Below are positions 19,501 to 26,031 of a stretch of DNA of 28,693 bases, one piece after another. Both the position numbers and the translations under genes were made by a program. Within the stretch, counting starts at the first letter, position 1. Each line of letters begins with the position of its first letter. The notes beneath the pieces were generated by a model, which was not told the DNA's origin, made no database searches, and saw only the letters and a program-made list of their open reading frames with translations. The stretch covers positions 1 through 28,693 of IMG/VR virus record IMGVR_UViG_3300046817_000284. One strand, 5' to 3'. This DNA is from a virus.

Positions 19501-20365
19501 AGAAATTTATTGTATCTTCTTCCTCTTGTGGAGTTAGCCCTAACCGTCCTCGTAAAGCAAGTTCTCGTGATGCTACCCTCTTTAGTTCTTGAGGAGTTAT
19601 TCGTGGATCTCTTAAAGCTGCCAGAGTTGCTGGACTTAGCGGAATTCCAAATTCCCGTGCTGCCTGACCCTCTTGACTAGGGAATTGACGTAAAAATTCT
19701 TGAGCTCTTATTAAAACTTGAATCATACCATCTACAGTATCAATATTTCGCTGAACTCCTAAAGTTCCGTATATCTGCAAAGCTTGTGCAGAAACTGAAT
19801 AACCTTTAAGTATGCTCATTACACGTACTAGTAATGGATCATTAGGTAACATCCAAAAGGCTGTACGAAACGCCCGCAATCCACCAACTGTTGTTCCCAT
19901 CAAAATTGCTTGAATTCGGTCCTTCTGTAATGTTTCCATCAACAACATAGACTTATCATAAACCCATTTCACAACCGCAATAACCGCGCCAGGAACTCCT
20001 CCATACCGGAAAAGCAAGGCAAAACGTCCTGCACTCATTGATCCAGCTAATTTCGTAAGTGAATTAACTCCAGAAAATATATAATTAGGAATTGCCATCA
20101 TACTCGTAAAAGTTCTGGCTCTTGGTCCTAATAACATTATCATACGATCTATAAATCTCTGAAGTGTAGATCCAAATCTATTAAACAAAGAAGGAAGTCG
20201 GTTTATAAACCCTTGAATCTGTATTGGAGGTTGACGAGAAGGAATTATTGGAACTTGCACCCTCCTGGCTTGATTCATTATTACTTGAGTCTTATCAATC
20301 ACATCCATGAACTTCTTCATGGAATCGATAAAATTAGTTGGTACTGATATTTTAATCGGAGCCAT
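16502..20365 (-). CDS. tape-measure-like protein with tail lysozyme, alpha/beta-hydrolase, M15-like and second lysozyme-like domains
   Basis: The 1287-residue protein follows the chaperone frames (TAA directly followed by ATG), the tape-measure position. Residues 1-385 are helical with a hydrophobic stretch near 110-145 and the module shared with the 13390-15003 protein. An Arg/Gly-rich linker follows (395-440). Residues 455-580 resemble a phage tail lysozyme (VGQAIAESGLVSQYHD, candidate catalytic E490). Residues 709-825 look like an alpha/beta-hydrolase: LFLHG at 713-717, GFSQGG with nucleophile S778, a possible His at 815. Residues 852-985 fit an M15-type zinc peptidase: H890 and D897 in HGRAHALD (A replacing the usual G), H969 in LEHFD. 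Residues 1127-1280 look lysozyme/transglycosylase-like (E1141 in GRTETDF, YGYYQMN at 1173-1179). Ala/Pro linkers separate the units. It should be carried in the tail and injected to open the cell envelope. Confidence 0.85.
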   Translation of the reverse strand: MAPIKISVPTNFIDSMKKFMDVIDKTQVIMNQARRVQVPIIPSRQPPIQIQGFINRLPSLFNRFGSTLQRFIDRMIMLLGPRARTFTSMMAIPNYIFSGVNSLTKLAGSMSAGRFALLFRYGGVPGAVIAVVKWVYDKSMLLMETLQKDRIQAILMGTTVGGLRAFRTAFWMLPNDPLLVRVMSILKGYSVSAQALQIYGTLGVQRNIDTVDGMIQVLIRAQEFLRQFPSQEGQAAREFGIPLSPATLAALRDPRITPQELKRVASRELALRGRLGLTPQEEEDTINFLNAKRILFATAKADFLKSLVSSGLADALTKLSDRLTRWLKSFETSSDKPGSVNKSKKNGDNDVIKNFEKQLADLDKYIQDKAQEFQNQISRLTSRTSPGNLAIAARVRGRAIARGAVRGDVGPSGVRGNVIPAGMRGRSDVRGVDGGYRGTVPQPPSSTTGGRWPNIANIKAAAKDQLMKEGLTVEQAEVGANGLVGQAIAESGLVSQYHDAGKGGRPGYVKSIYGADYSRGQDMIRWMAANNLDPNNTANQSRWMAHEVMSNPRFGRSQQALRRGNQDEVSDALTLNYEAPRAPNLAERRRNARTAAGVGAPAVPSAPATPSAPSAPAAPVRTFIPPDIPAGMGPTVADRLKSEGVTLPSAIDSKIRKGEQLTESDLRSIPKDQLEKTNSLVTGMGRSPLYRDAPASAPAPASAAPATGTKTMLFLHGMKSRYGDKSPAEIEASARKYATANGYKLEVIDVSGDDSKGQLSVARARLQQGGIDAVYGFSQGGYAANHLRQEFPGLKYTITGAPGVDGNIALPGVNHMDLPGALAAPGPAKRGPGQWSDLPVQPGKEGRWNPGPVDPRLREIMSGAKDRFEAAHPGYTVVGSSGLRTTHDPHGRAHALDVHIMDPHGNIINPYGLDTTGLYRELAVHARREMLVRHPELAHAFNWGGFFNASGGPGIADPATGANRSDLEHFDIEGERSNRGPTMERLLQGLDTPSVKDVNIKKEEPPNSIIDTPRMFDPTPISTKPKEEEPKKDDPPQHPEEKHGSLTHPALKEAKLHNRSDAKAEIKWNGSAGSNLSDVQTASPMRRRGAPVHDPWQKQTNLLSPQSMITTPPPELDKHEEEPNNIPVNARAFTRAIGRTETDFSRKQAYAENLNQPGTNKNVARLGKAGADYGYYQMNQEQVDDAVNRLGMSRDMAQHLTGGPYHDSTLEQQTSAVAEYMKRRWPNEYKDLIEKNDYQRMLHATRGTWFGLADPPKGRPKDALAEFRRVRDAARINAAAVMGGPAL

Positions 20366-20689
20366 TTACGACTTCCACATAGCGATCATGTATCGCTGTT
20401 GCCACTGTAATCGACTAGAATGTGGCCATGCTATTTCAAACTGATCGAAGAATTCACTAAACCCTTCTTCTACTAACCATGTCAAACAGCTATGAATTAT
20501 TGACTCACGGCCGTTTTCAGACTCTCGCCAGTAGTCTCTTCCGGAGTCCAAATCGGCAAGGAACGTTGATATTCCGTAACATTCAATAATGTAGTTTGCG
20601 CGCCCCAGAGAGTGCTCAAGCCTTCCAGCGCCACTGTCAGTTCCGCTCTCAGATGAACCGACGAGGCGCATATAAAATATATGATACAA
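20366..20689 (-). CDS. C-terminal frame of the tail-assembly chaperone (probably made by -1 frameshift)
   Basis: This frame lies -1 relative to the upstream 189-aa chaperone and overlaps it by 193 bases. Its overlapping part (residues 1-60) reads like a shadow, but the unique part is protein-like: CLTWLVEEGFSEFFDQFEIA, then WPHSSRLQWQQRYMIAMW. The frame opens with TTG (20689) or ATG (20671), neither with a ribosome binding site. This is the classic arrangement of tail chaperones (lambda G/G-T type), where a minority of ribosomes shift frame to append a C-terminal domain that binds the tape measure. If the shift occurs at CTG-AAA-ACG (20520-20512), the fusion would be about 233 aa. That site is not a canonical heptamer. 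The tape measure starts immediately after the stop. Confidence 0.65.
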   Translation of the reverse strand: MYHIFYMRLVGSSESGTDSGAGRLEHSLGRANYIIECYGISTFLADLDSGRDYWRESENGRESIIHSCLTWLVEEGFSEFFDQFEIAWPHSSRLQWQQRYMIAMWKS

Positions 20690-21066
20690 TTCTCCACTTC
20701 GGCTATTGTATCAGCATCTAAAATCCCGCGCGCCTTCGCTACATTGAATGGATACTGTTCCCAACCATCTGCACCAGAAGCAATCACATTAGTTAACCGG
20801 TAGATTTCAGCTATCAGGGATTGCTGAGTATGCTCCCAGACACCAAGTTTCTTAGCTTCATCACGTAACAAAAGAGCCGCTACACGCGGCCCTGTGACTG
20901 GACCAAGTCCCTGAGTATAGACTTGGGTAAACGCTCTTGATATTACAAGATAATTATTTTCAAATGCTTCTCTTCCGATAGGAGTAGAGTGAATATAAAC
21001 TGGCCCTTTGTCGGTATCTACGCTTAGAACAATATTCAACTTTCTATTTAACGTGATATCTGCCAC
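20497..21066 (-). CDS. tail-assembly chaperone, N-terminal frame
   Basis: The 189-residue protein starts with GTG; the start is fixed by a near-perfect AAGGAGG six bases upstream. It is located between tube and tape measure, where tail-assembly chaperones are encoded. The sequence begins ADITLNRKLNIVLSVDTDKG, then YIHSTPIGREAFENNYLVIS, a helical part with LTNVIASGADGWEQYPFNVA, and DADTIAEVENCIIYFICASS, which fits the pattern of chaperone-like proteins at this position in other myophages. It should coat the tape measure during tail assembly and be absent from the mature virion. It overlaps a second frame in -1, consistent with programmed frameshifting. The DNA is more GC-rich than the tape-measure gene beside it. 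Confidence 0.8.
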   Translation of the reverse strand: MADITLNRKLNIVLSVDTDKGPVYIHSTPIGREAFENNYLVISRAFTQVYTQGLGPVTGPRVAALLLRDEAKKLGVWEHTQQSLIAEIYRLTNVIASGADGWEQYPFNVAKARGILDADTIAEVENCIIYFICASSVHLRAELTVALEGLSTLWGAQTTLLNVTEYQRSLPIWTPEETTGESLKTAVSQ

Positions 21067-21089
21067 TTGACCCTCCTTTTACGACGACG

Positions 21090-21530
21090 TTAAGTCCCAA
21101 AGAATCCTGTGTTGACGTTATAATAACCTCTCGCTGTGACCACCATAGCCGCTTCCATTCCAGCAAAGGCCATTTCCCGAACACTTTCGAGAGCTACGTT
21201 ATTTATGATATACGGTTTCAGTACATCCGTATCCGGAAAAATAGACATCAATCCCATAAGTGTAGTATTCTCAATTTGCTCCTGATACAGAGCTGCAAGT
21301 GAAGAACTCCGTACAACTGACATCGTGATCGACGCCGCAAGATATGGAGCTGGACTGCTCACCAAGCTCACCATAGCCGGGAGCAAATCAGTTGCGTTCC
21401 CTTCCAACGCTAATCGAATTCCTTCAGTTGTAAGAAAACTCGATGTAACGTTGAGTTCTGGAAATAGTTTCCAAACCACGGAAGCCCGGAGCCGATTTAG
21501 GACGCCGGGGGGAGTGAATTGAAAAGCCAT
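21090..21530 (-). CDS. tail tube protein
   Basis: The 146-residue protein lies directly after the sheath gene with an excellent ribosome binding site (AGGAGG, six-base spacing). Length and pattern fit tube proteins of contractile tails: PPGVLNRLRASVVWKLFPEL, NVTSSFLTTEGIRLALEGNA, a central hydrophobic part (SPAPYLAASITMSVVRSSSL) and IINNVALESVREMAFAGMEA with a final strand VVTARGYYNVNTGFFG. The product would polymerise into hexameric rings forming the inner tube through which DNA passes. It ends 23 bases before the chaperone. No signal peptide or catalytic site is present. Confidence 0.78.
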   Translation of the reverse strand: MAFQFTPPGVLNRLRASVVWKLFPELNVTSSFLTTEGIRLALEGNATDLLPAMVSLVSSPAPYLAASITMSVVRSSSLAALYQEQIENTTLMGLMSIFPDTDVLKPYIINNVALESVREMAFAGMEAAMVVTARGYYNVNTGFFGT

Positions 21531-21539
21531 TTGGGCCTC

Positions 21540-23144
21540 CTAGAGTGAGATGAGATCTGTGACCACCACATTTACAAGAATGTGGATAAAGCCACGCGCA
21601 GGGATAAACAGAGTTGAAAGCCCATCGTATTCCCCAATTTTGTAGTCTCCAGGATTGGCTAGTGTATAATTGAGGAATGGGACTGCGTTTACATCACATT
21701 GTCCAGCAAAAGTTCCACTGTTAATAGCCGAACCAAGATCAGGGCCATCAAATTGAGTCATTTGGATTTTGCCTAAGATCATACCAAAAGTCTGGGCATC
21801 TTGCATCGTACCAAGAAGAACGGTTTCCAAATAATTAATACCCTCCTGATTATAGTATAGCGGAGCCAATGGGTTATTTGATCCATTGATAATAGCATTG
21901 CTTAGATCTAGATTTACTTGGATCTGAACCCAATCAATTGTGTACCACCAGTTAAAATAATCATGACCATCTAAAGTCACTCCTTCATAAACCATAGTGA
22001 AACTTATTCCACCCTCCGCGCCAGTAGAAACATAATTGGTATTCGCGGATTTGAAGCCCCTAAGCAATGGACCATTATTCTTTTGAGGATATGCTGTAAC
22101 CCCATACAAGAATTTAAACGCCATAGGAGTAACACGATTAGTGTTTGATGGCCTATAAGCCAGAGCATTGTAAAACATCGCAGCAAGAGTAAACTCACCT
22201 TCTGGGTCTAGATAACTAGGAAGTTCATATCTTTCAGGATCAACACCACTAGCCGGAACATGAATTAGATTCGGATCAGTCAAAACAGGAGCTTCAACCA
22301 TTTGAATTACATCTTTGAAACTTGACCCTGTTCCCTTAGTTCCACCAGAACCTAACTGCCCTGGGAAGAAAAGATTATTCATTGTTGTTGAAGTCACAGT
22401 TAACCAGAAGTATTCCATCGTGTTTGAAGGAGCTTCATACTGCTTTAACAAATTTGTGAACGAAAGTGGAGTTGTCGCACTTCCCAAAATAAGTGGATCA
22501 CTTCCAAACCTACGTGGCATCAAAAACCCATAGATAGTCAGCGGATTCTGTTGAAGCCAATTTTCCAAAGCTGAAACATTATTATCAGGATTATTATCAT
22601 AACCAAGTTCCAAAATCCATACACCAATTTCATTGCCTTGACTAAAGAAAGTCGTCACCATCTGTGACAATTCAATAGAATTCAAGAATTGGTATGTTCC
22701 CATTGTTGTTACAGGGGTAGGATCAGGAGTAACTTGATACGTATATGATGTAGGTGATACGATTGTAACAGTCTTCAAACCATTTAGCCCTGGACCAATA
22801 GGGCTGAATCCTAACTGAACCATTCCTAGAACATCACCAACCTGAACATCAGGAATTGGGTCAGTAGTTGTAACAGTTGCAACTCCAGCAGCCCATGTTA
22901 CAGATGCAATTTCTTCTGACCCACGAAGTATTGGGAGTAAGGAAGAAGGAGCATCCGACGGCGGAACGTTCAAATCAGAAAATTGTGTCAACAATACTGT
23001 AGATCCAGGGAGCAGGCTCGTAGCACCAAAAGATACAAATGCTCCAGTGCGTTGATAGTTGATCGGTGTCGGAGCCTCAATGATTGAAACGTGTACCGTT
23101 ACAATCGAATTCGGATCCGTGCTAAACTGTGTTTGAACGGTCAT
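21540..23144 (-). CDS. tail sheath protein (DUF3383-type)
   Basis: The 534-residue protein has an ATG with AAGGAA eight bases upstream. The N-terminus matches sheath proteins of the DUF3383 type: SIIEAPTPINYQRTGAFVSF, then LLPGSTVLLTQFSDL. Residues 79-152 form an additional small beta-domain (SVTWAAGVATVTTTDPIPDV, then TVTIVSPTSYTYQV), an insertion typical of this group. The core continues with FFSQGNEIGVWILELGYD, NPLTIYGFLMPRRFGSDPLI and SANTNYVSTGAEGGISF. The C-terminal part ends with the domain that packs on the tube (FIPARGFIHILVNVVVTDLI). It forms the contractile outer cylinder. It defines the phage as myovirus-like and is followed directly by the tube gene. Confidence 0.88.
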   Translation of the reverse strand: MTVQTQFSTDPNSIVTVHVSIIEAPTPINYQRTGAFVSFGATSLLPGSTVLLTQFSDLNVPPSDAPSSLLPILRGSEEIASVTWAAGVATVTTTDPIPDVQVGDVLGMVQLGFSPIGPGLNGLKTVTIVSPTSYTYQVTPDPTPVTTMGTYQFLNSIELSQMVTTFFSQGNEIGVWILELGYDNNPDNNVSALENWLQQNPLTIYGFLMPRRFGSDPLILGSATTPLSFTNLLKQYEAPSNTMEYFWLTVTSTTMNNLFFPGQLGSGGTKGTGSSFKDVIQMVEAPVLTDPNLIHVPASGVDPERYELPSYLDPEGEFTLAAMFYNALAYRPSNTNRVTPMAFKFLYGVTAYPQKNNGPLLRGFKSANTNYVSTGAEGGISFTMVYEGVTLDGHDYFNWWYTIDWVQIQVNLDLSNAIINGSNNPLAPLYYNQEGINYLETVLLGTMQDAQTFGMILGKIQMTQFDGPDLGSAINSGTFAGQCDVNAVPFLNYTLANPGDYKIGEYDGLSTLFIPARGFIHILVNVVVTDLISL

Positions 23145-23185
23145 GGTTCACGTTCCTTCATTCGAGGATAACAAAAATTTAACCT

Positions 23186-23518
23186 CTACCGGCGATGTTT
23201 CACACGTTGAGGCTTTCTATGGCGAGGCTTGGGATGACCATTTTCATCATGTTCAACCTCTTCCTCAACCTCATCCTCTACTACTTCATCAGTTTCGTTC
23301 ACAGCAGTTTCATCCATAATAGCCTCTTCCACCACGGTCCCACCATCTACAGCCGAAAAGAATTCTGCTATTTGAATAGTTGGGGTAGATGGAGTTGGCT
23401 TATTCGGAACATCACCGGCTCCAACAGTGGTAGCAACGGTTACTCCACCCGGTTTCTGTACCCTAGCCAGGATCGGATAGCAAGCTGTGAATAACGTGAG
23501 ATAGTTGGTCTGTGGCAT
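23186..23518 (-). CDS. small polyampholyte protein upstream of the sheath, function unknown
   Basis: The 110-residue protein has an ATG with AGGAG seven bases upstream. The first half looks folded (LTLFTACYPILARVQKPGG). The second half is highly charged and segregated: residues 64-92 are dominated by Glu/Asp (EEAIMDETAVNETDEVVEDE), while residues 97-110 are Lys/Arg/His-rich (PRHRKPQRVKHRR). This block-charge tail resembles disordered regions of assembly factors or DNA- or protein-contacting tails. The gene lies between the 435-aa virion protein and the sheath, in the place of neck or tail-terminator components. No known family is recognised. It could be a minor virion protein or an assembly factor. 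Confidence 0.7.
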   Translation of the reverse strand: MPQTNYLTLFTACYPILARVQKPGGVTVATTVGAGDVPNKPTPSTPTIQIAEFFSAVDGGTVVEEAIMDETAVNETDEVVEDEVEEEVEHDENGHPKPRHRKPQRVKHRR

Positions 23519-23530
23519 TGGAGTCTCCTA

Positions 23531-24838
23531 TTAGTCACCAGTTATCCACTGGAGCTGATTCTGAACGATAGCATGTTTGATAAACTGCCGTGCTATATCT
23601 CGACTTGTTCCTTGCAGATAGTTAACAAGAAATTCAATTGTTTTATATTTAGAAAGAATACGAAATTCAGCTTGCTTGGCTTTTTCATCCTTAACATTTG
23701 GACTGTTAGCCATTCCTATAGTCATCCAATCACGAGAATACTGACTCACAAAAGCCACAAAATTATCAGATACGGTATTATCTGCACCATACAAATGAAT
23801 CTTCACACGATCTCTACACAGGCTAGCAGACTGTAATCGTGGCCCATAATAAGGACTCATTTCTAACGTCGTAGTTTCCTCAATATGTACAGAACCAAAT
23901 GGAGGAGGAAGATTATCATCAACCAAATAAGAAGGATAAAGAGGAACAGGGCAAGTAAATCCAGGGTATGGAGGCACATAGATCGGCATATACAACCAGA
24001 TTGGTAGCGAATTAGAAACAATCAACGAAGGATTAAATTGAGATGGATCGTCGATAATTTGAGTTGCACTCTTACTAAAAAGTGCATTCCCACGATAATG
24101 ATAAAGATCAGCTTGTTCATATAAACGACCACGCGCAGAAAATGCAAATATCAAATCACGATAATGACAAACATACATGAAGTCTGGGCCGATTTGATTA
24201 AATTCCTGGATTTCTGAAAGAGAAGTGAAAATCACTTCATTAGTATCATATGTTGAATCTACTTCTTGTTCTATTTCTGTTACATAATGAAAAGAACCTT
24301 TTACTTGTACATCAGTCGGCAATGTTACAGACGTAATAGTTTTCTGTAGAATACACGTGAATTTATGGCCTCCATGAGCAGAACAGACCCATGCTCCAGT
24401 CGTTAGGTTAGCCGGAATATCAATACTTTCTCCTGGTAAAAGTTCTACAGTAGTTCCTGTAACATGGGAATACGCCGGACCCGTAAAATCTACAAACAAA
24501 GATTCCACTATAGCAAGCCCTTGATCAGAAGCTAACAATGGATTAATTATACGACCTCCCACTATATCAGCAGCACCTAAATTCCCAGGTGAAACTTGTC
24601 TCGCTTCTTTATCTTTTAGTGTTTGTGGAAATCCTGCTCTTGTCCGAATACCAGGAGTTGTAACATTGCCAGTACTAGATGGAACTCTAAGCCAATAGAC
24701 CATACCATCTAACGGAAACACATATCGATTGTACAATGAAAATGATAACTCTTGATCCACCGACAGGGTATTGACCCCTGCCGCAAGAGCAGCCCCAAGA
24801 GGGGGTTTAGCACCAAGAGTTTCAAATATAGAAGGCAT
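23531..24838 (-). CDS. virion protein of neck/tail region carrying the recurring domain
   Basis: The 435-residue protein has an ATG overlapping the preceding stop as TAATG. Its start (MPSIFETLGAKPPLGAALAA, then NRYVFPLDGMVYWLRVP) resembles structural proteins encoded between head-completion genes and sheath in DUF3383-type phages. Residues 93-164 are the recurring domain (GGRIINPLLASDQGLAIVES to HGGHKFTCIL). The second half has EIEQEVDSTYDTNEVIFTSL, then YQ/YH-type strands and a Pro-rich part (PIYVPPYPGFTCPVPLYPSY), ending in a helical segment (YLQGTSRDIARQFIKHAIVQ). A neck, tail-terminator or sheath-initiator role is possible from position. No catalytic motif is seen. Confidence 0.75.
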   Translation of the reverse strand: MPSIFETLGAKPPLGAALAAGVNTLSVDQELSFSLYNRYVFPLDGMVYWLRVPSSTGNVTTPGIRTRAGFPQTLKDKEARQVSPGNLGAADIVGGRIINPLLASDQGLAIVESLFVDFTGPAYSHVTGTTVELLPGESIDIPANLTTGAWVCSAHGGHKFTCILQKTITSVTLPTDVQVKGSFHYVTEIEQEVDSTYDTNEVIFTSLSEIQEFNQIGPDFMYVCHYRDLIFAFSARGRLYEQADLYHYRGNALFSKSATQIIDDPSQFNPSLIVSNSLPIWLYMPIYVPPYPGFTCPVPLYPSYLVDDNLPPPFGSVHIEETTTLEMSPYYGPRLQSASLCRDRVKIHLYGADNTVSDNFVAFVSQYSRDWMTIGMANSPNVKDEKAKQAEFRILSKYKTIEFLVNYLQGTSRDIARQFIKHAIVQNQLQWITGD

Positions 24839-24957
24839 TATTTAGCTGAGGGGTTAGAACAAGCACCAGGAGATACCGGCTTGGCCGGAATAGGCAAAGG
24901 TTTCCCCTTACCTTGCGGTCCTCCCGATCTATTAACCGGGGAACAGGGTTCAGTCAC
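24838..24957 (-). CDS. 39-aa Pro/Gly/Lys-rich mini-protein
   Basis: A GTG start overlaps the stop of the two-helix membrane protein as GTGA, with GGAGG eight bases upstream (GGAGGGATAAAACT-GTG). The stop overlaps the next start as TAATG. The peptide begins TEPCSPVNRSGGPQGKGKPL and ends PGACSNPSAK: Pro, Gly and Lys-rich, two cysteines, probably disordered. A longer reading of the same frame back to 25083 would run antagonistically through the membrane-protein gene in another frame and is not credible. The tight coupling on both sides and strong ribosome binding site support translation. Function unknown; it could be a linker or assembly peptide. Confidence 0.6.
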   Translation of the reverse strand: MTEPCSPVNRSGGPQGKGKPLPIPAKPVSPGACSNPSAK

Positions 24958-25127
24958 AGTTTTATCCCTCCAAAAATCATGGCGGCGATCAAAAACGCAA
25001 TCGCAAGCCAACCAAGATGAATACGACCCCATGCTGGAGTTCCAGGCGGGATCGGTTGAAAAATTGCCGCCAAGATAGCGCACACGAGGCCAAATACTAG
25101 CAGAATGGTTCCTACAGATGCTATCAT
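24954..25127 (-). CDS. 57-aa two-helix membrane protein (small gene)
   Basis: The ATG lies one base after the previous stop, with AGGGGAG seven bases upstream. The 57 residues contain two hydrophobic segments: SVGTILLVFGLVCAILAAIF (about 4-23) and GWLAIAFLIAAMIFGG (about 39-54), joined by a Pro-rich turn (QPIPPGTPAWGRIHL). This is a clear hairpin membrane topology. Similar small two-helix proteins occur near head-tail genes of other phages. A holin function is possible by size and topology, but the location far from the lysis genes argues for another role. The stop overlaps the next start as GTGA. Confidence 0.75.
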   Translation of the reverse strand: MIASVGTILLVFGLVCAILAAIFQPIPPGTPAWGRIHLGWLAIAFLIAAMIFGGIKL

Positions 25128-25128
25128 G

Positions 25129-25548
25129 TTATCTCCCCTTCCACACTCTGAAATTATCTCTGTATGTTCCTGTTTCTACAAAACTTGGTTTTCCAGATTT
25201 TTTAGATTGTTCAGTTGGAGTATTGAACAATAAACCATCATATCTTCTATTATTAAGATTTTGTTTAAATTTCTCCTGAATTGTTGTTAAATCAGTATCT
25301 TTTAATTCTACTGACTTAGGTGTACCAGATGTCATAGATTCTATACCATCAGCATAAGCATCTTCTAGCATTGTCACTAACATCTGGTTTGCATCTAAAT
25401 TATAAAATGATTCAACAATCATAAATTCATCTTCTAACTCTCTAGCTACTGAAGCACTTTTTGTTAATCTTCTTTTCTCAAAGCGACCAGACTTACCTCT
25501 TCGTGGTGTTGTGTAAGTTACATTTTCAAACCCCAATTGGATTTTCAC
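25129..25548 (-). CDS. tail-completion / head-tail connector type protein
   Basis: The 139-residue protein is taken from the GTG at 25548, which overlaps the adaptor stop as GTGA; a TTG at 25608 would add 20 residues overlapping the upstream gene and is less likely. The sequence starts KIQLGFENVTYTTP and has a basic N-terminus (RRGKSGRFEKRRLTKSASVA), a helical middle with ELEDEFMIVESFYNLDANQM, and a charged C-terminus (SFVETGTYRDNFRVWKGR). The ending ETGTYRDNFRVW resembles neck/tail-completion proteins that act on the tail end. Position directly after the adaptor fits such a role. AT-rich DNA, in contrast with the capsid genes upstream. Confidence 0.7.
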   Translation of the reverse strand: MKIQLGFENVTYTTPRRGKSGRFEKRRLTKSASVARELEDEFMIVESFYNLDANQMLVTMLEDAYADGIESMTSGTPKSVELKDTDLTTIQEKFKQNLNNRRYDGLLFNTPTEQSKKSGKPSFVETGTYRDNFRVWKGR

Positions 25549-26003
25549 CCTGTTAGTCCCCAGATTGTACCCCATTGACCAGCAAACATAAGATAACGTC
25601 GTCCCCAAGGAGTCTTCAATAATTGTAGATTAAATAGTGTAAGACCATTAAGTAGAGAAGGTGGAATCACCATTCCTTCCCCAGTATGTTGATCATGTGC
25701 AGAATTAATGAGACCAGGAGTAAAAGAATTTATCCCGAATTTATTCCGAAGATCTTCCCAAAACGTACTATTTGGATTATCAACTGCGATTTCCATCAAT
25801 ATTGATCCAGCTAAATTATAGACAGCCAATGCATAAATAGACGGTGATGTAGGTTGACTAGGAATTGCAGCCAATAGATAATAAGCAAGATTTAAAGCTT
25901 CATCGTATGCGGCTTGAAGAGTATCATCATTTGGTATTTGATCTACAGGTACACCCATAAGGGTCTGTACCCATTGCTTAAATCCTGCAAAAGTAGGATC
26001 CAT
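25545..26003 (-). CDS. head-tail adaptor-type protein
   Basis: The 152-residue protein is helical and ends LLKTPWGRRYLMFAGQWGTI, a C-terminus that recurs in head-tail proteins of phages with this gene order. The N-terminal half has FKQWVQTLMGVPVDQIPNDD and DEALNLAYYLLAAIPSQP, fitting a helical bundle like connector adaptors. It follows the 181-aa post-capsid gene. The likely place is the neck, between portal ring and tail. The start is an ATG with AGGA about 11-12 bases upstream, and its stop overlaps the next start as GTGA. No catalytic or metal motifs are visible. Confidence 0.75.
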   Translation of the reverse strand: MDPTFAGFKQWVQTLMGVPVDQIPNDDTLQAAYDEALNLAYYLLAAIPSQPTSPSIYALAVYNLAGSILMEIAVDNPNSTFWEDLRNKFGINSFTPGLINSAHDQHTGEGMVIPPSLLNGLTLFNLQLLKTPWGRRYLMFAGQWGTIWGLTG

Positions 26004-26031
26004 TAGGAAATTATCCTAATACTCGTTACAG

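Noticed and set aside
24838-25083. 81-aa minus-strand frame covering the two tiny genes
   Set aside because: Its first half reads across the well-supported two-helix membrane gene in another frame and has a weaker start; only its last 39 codons, from the GTG at 24957, are kept.
25549-25608. 20-residue N-terminal extension of the tail-completion gene from TTG at 25608
   Set aside because: It would overlap the adaptor gene by 64 bases; the GTG at 25548 with GTGA overlap matches the coupling used elsewhere in the operon.
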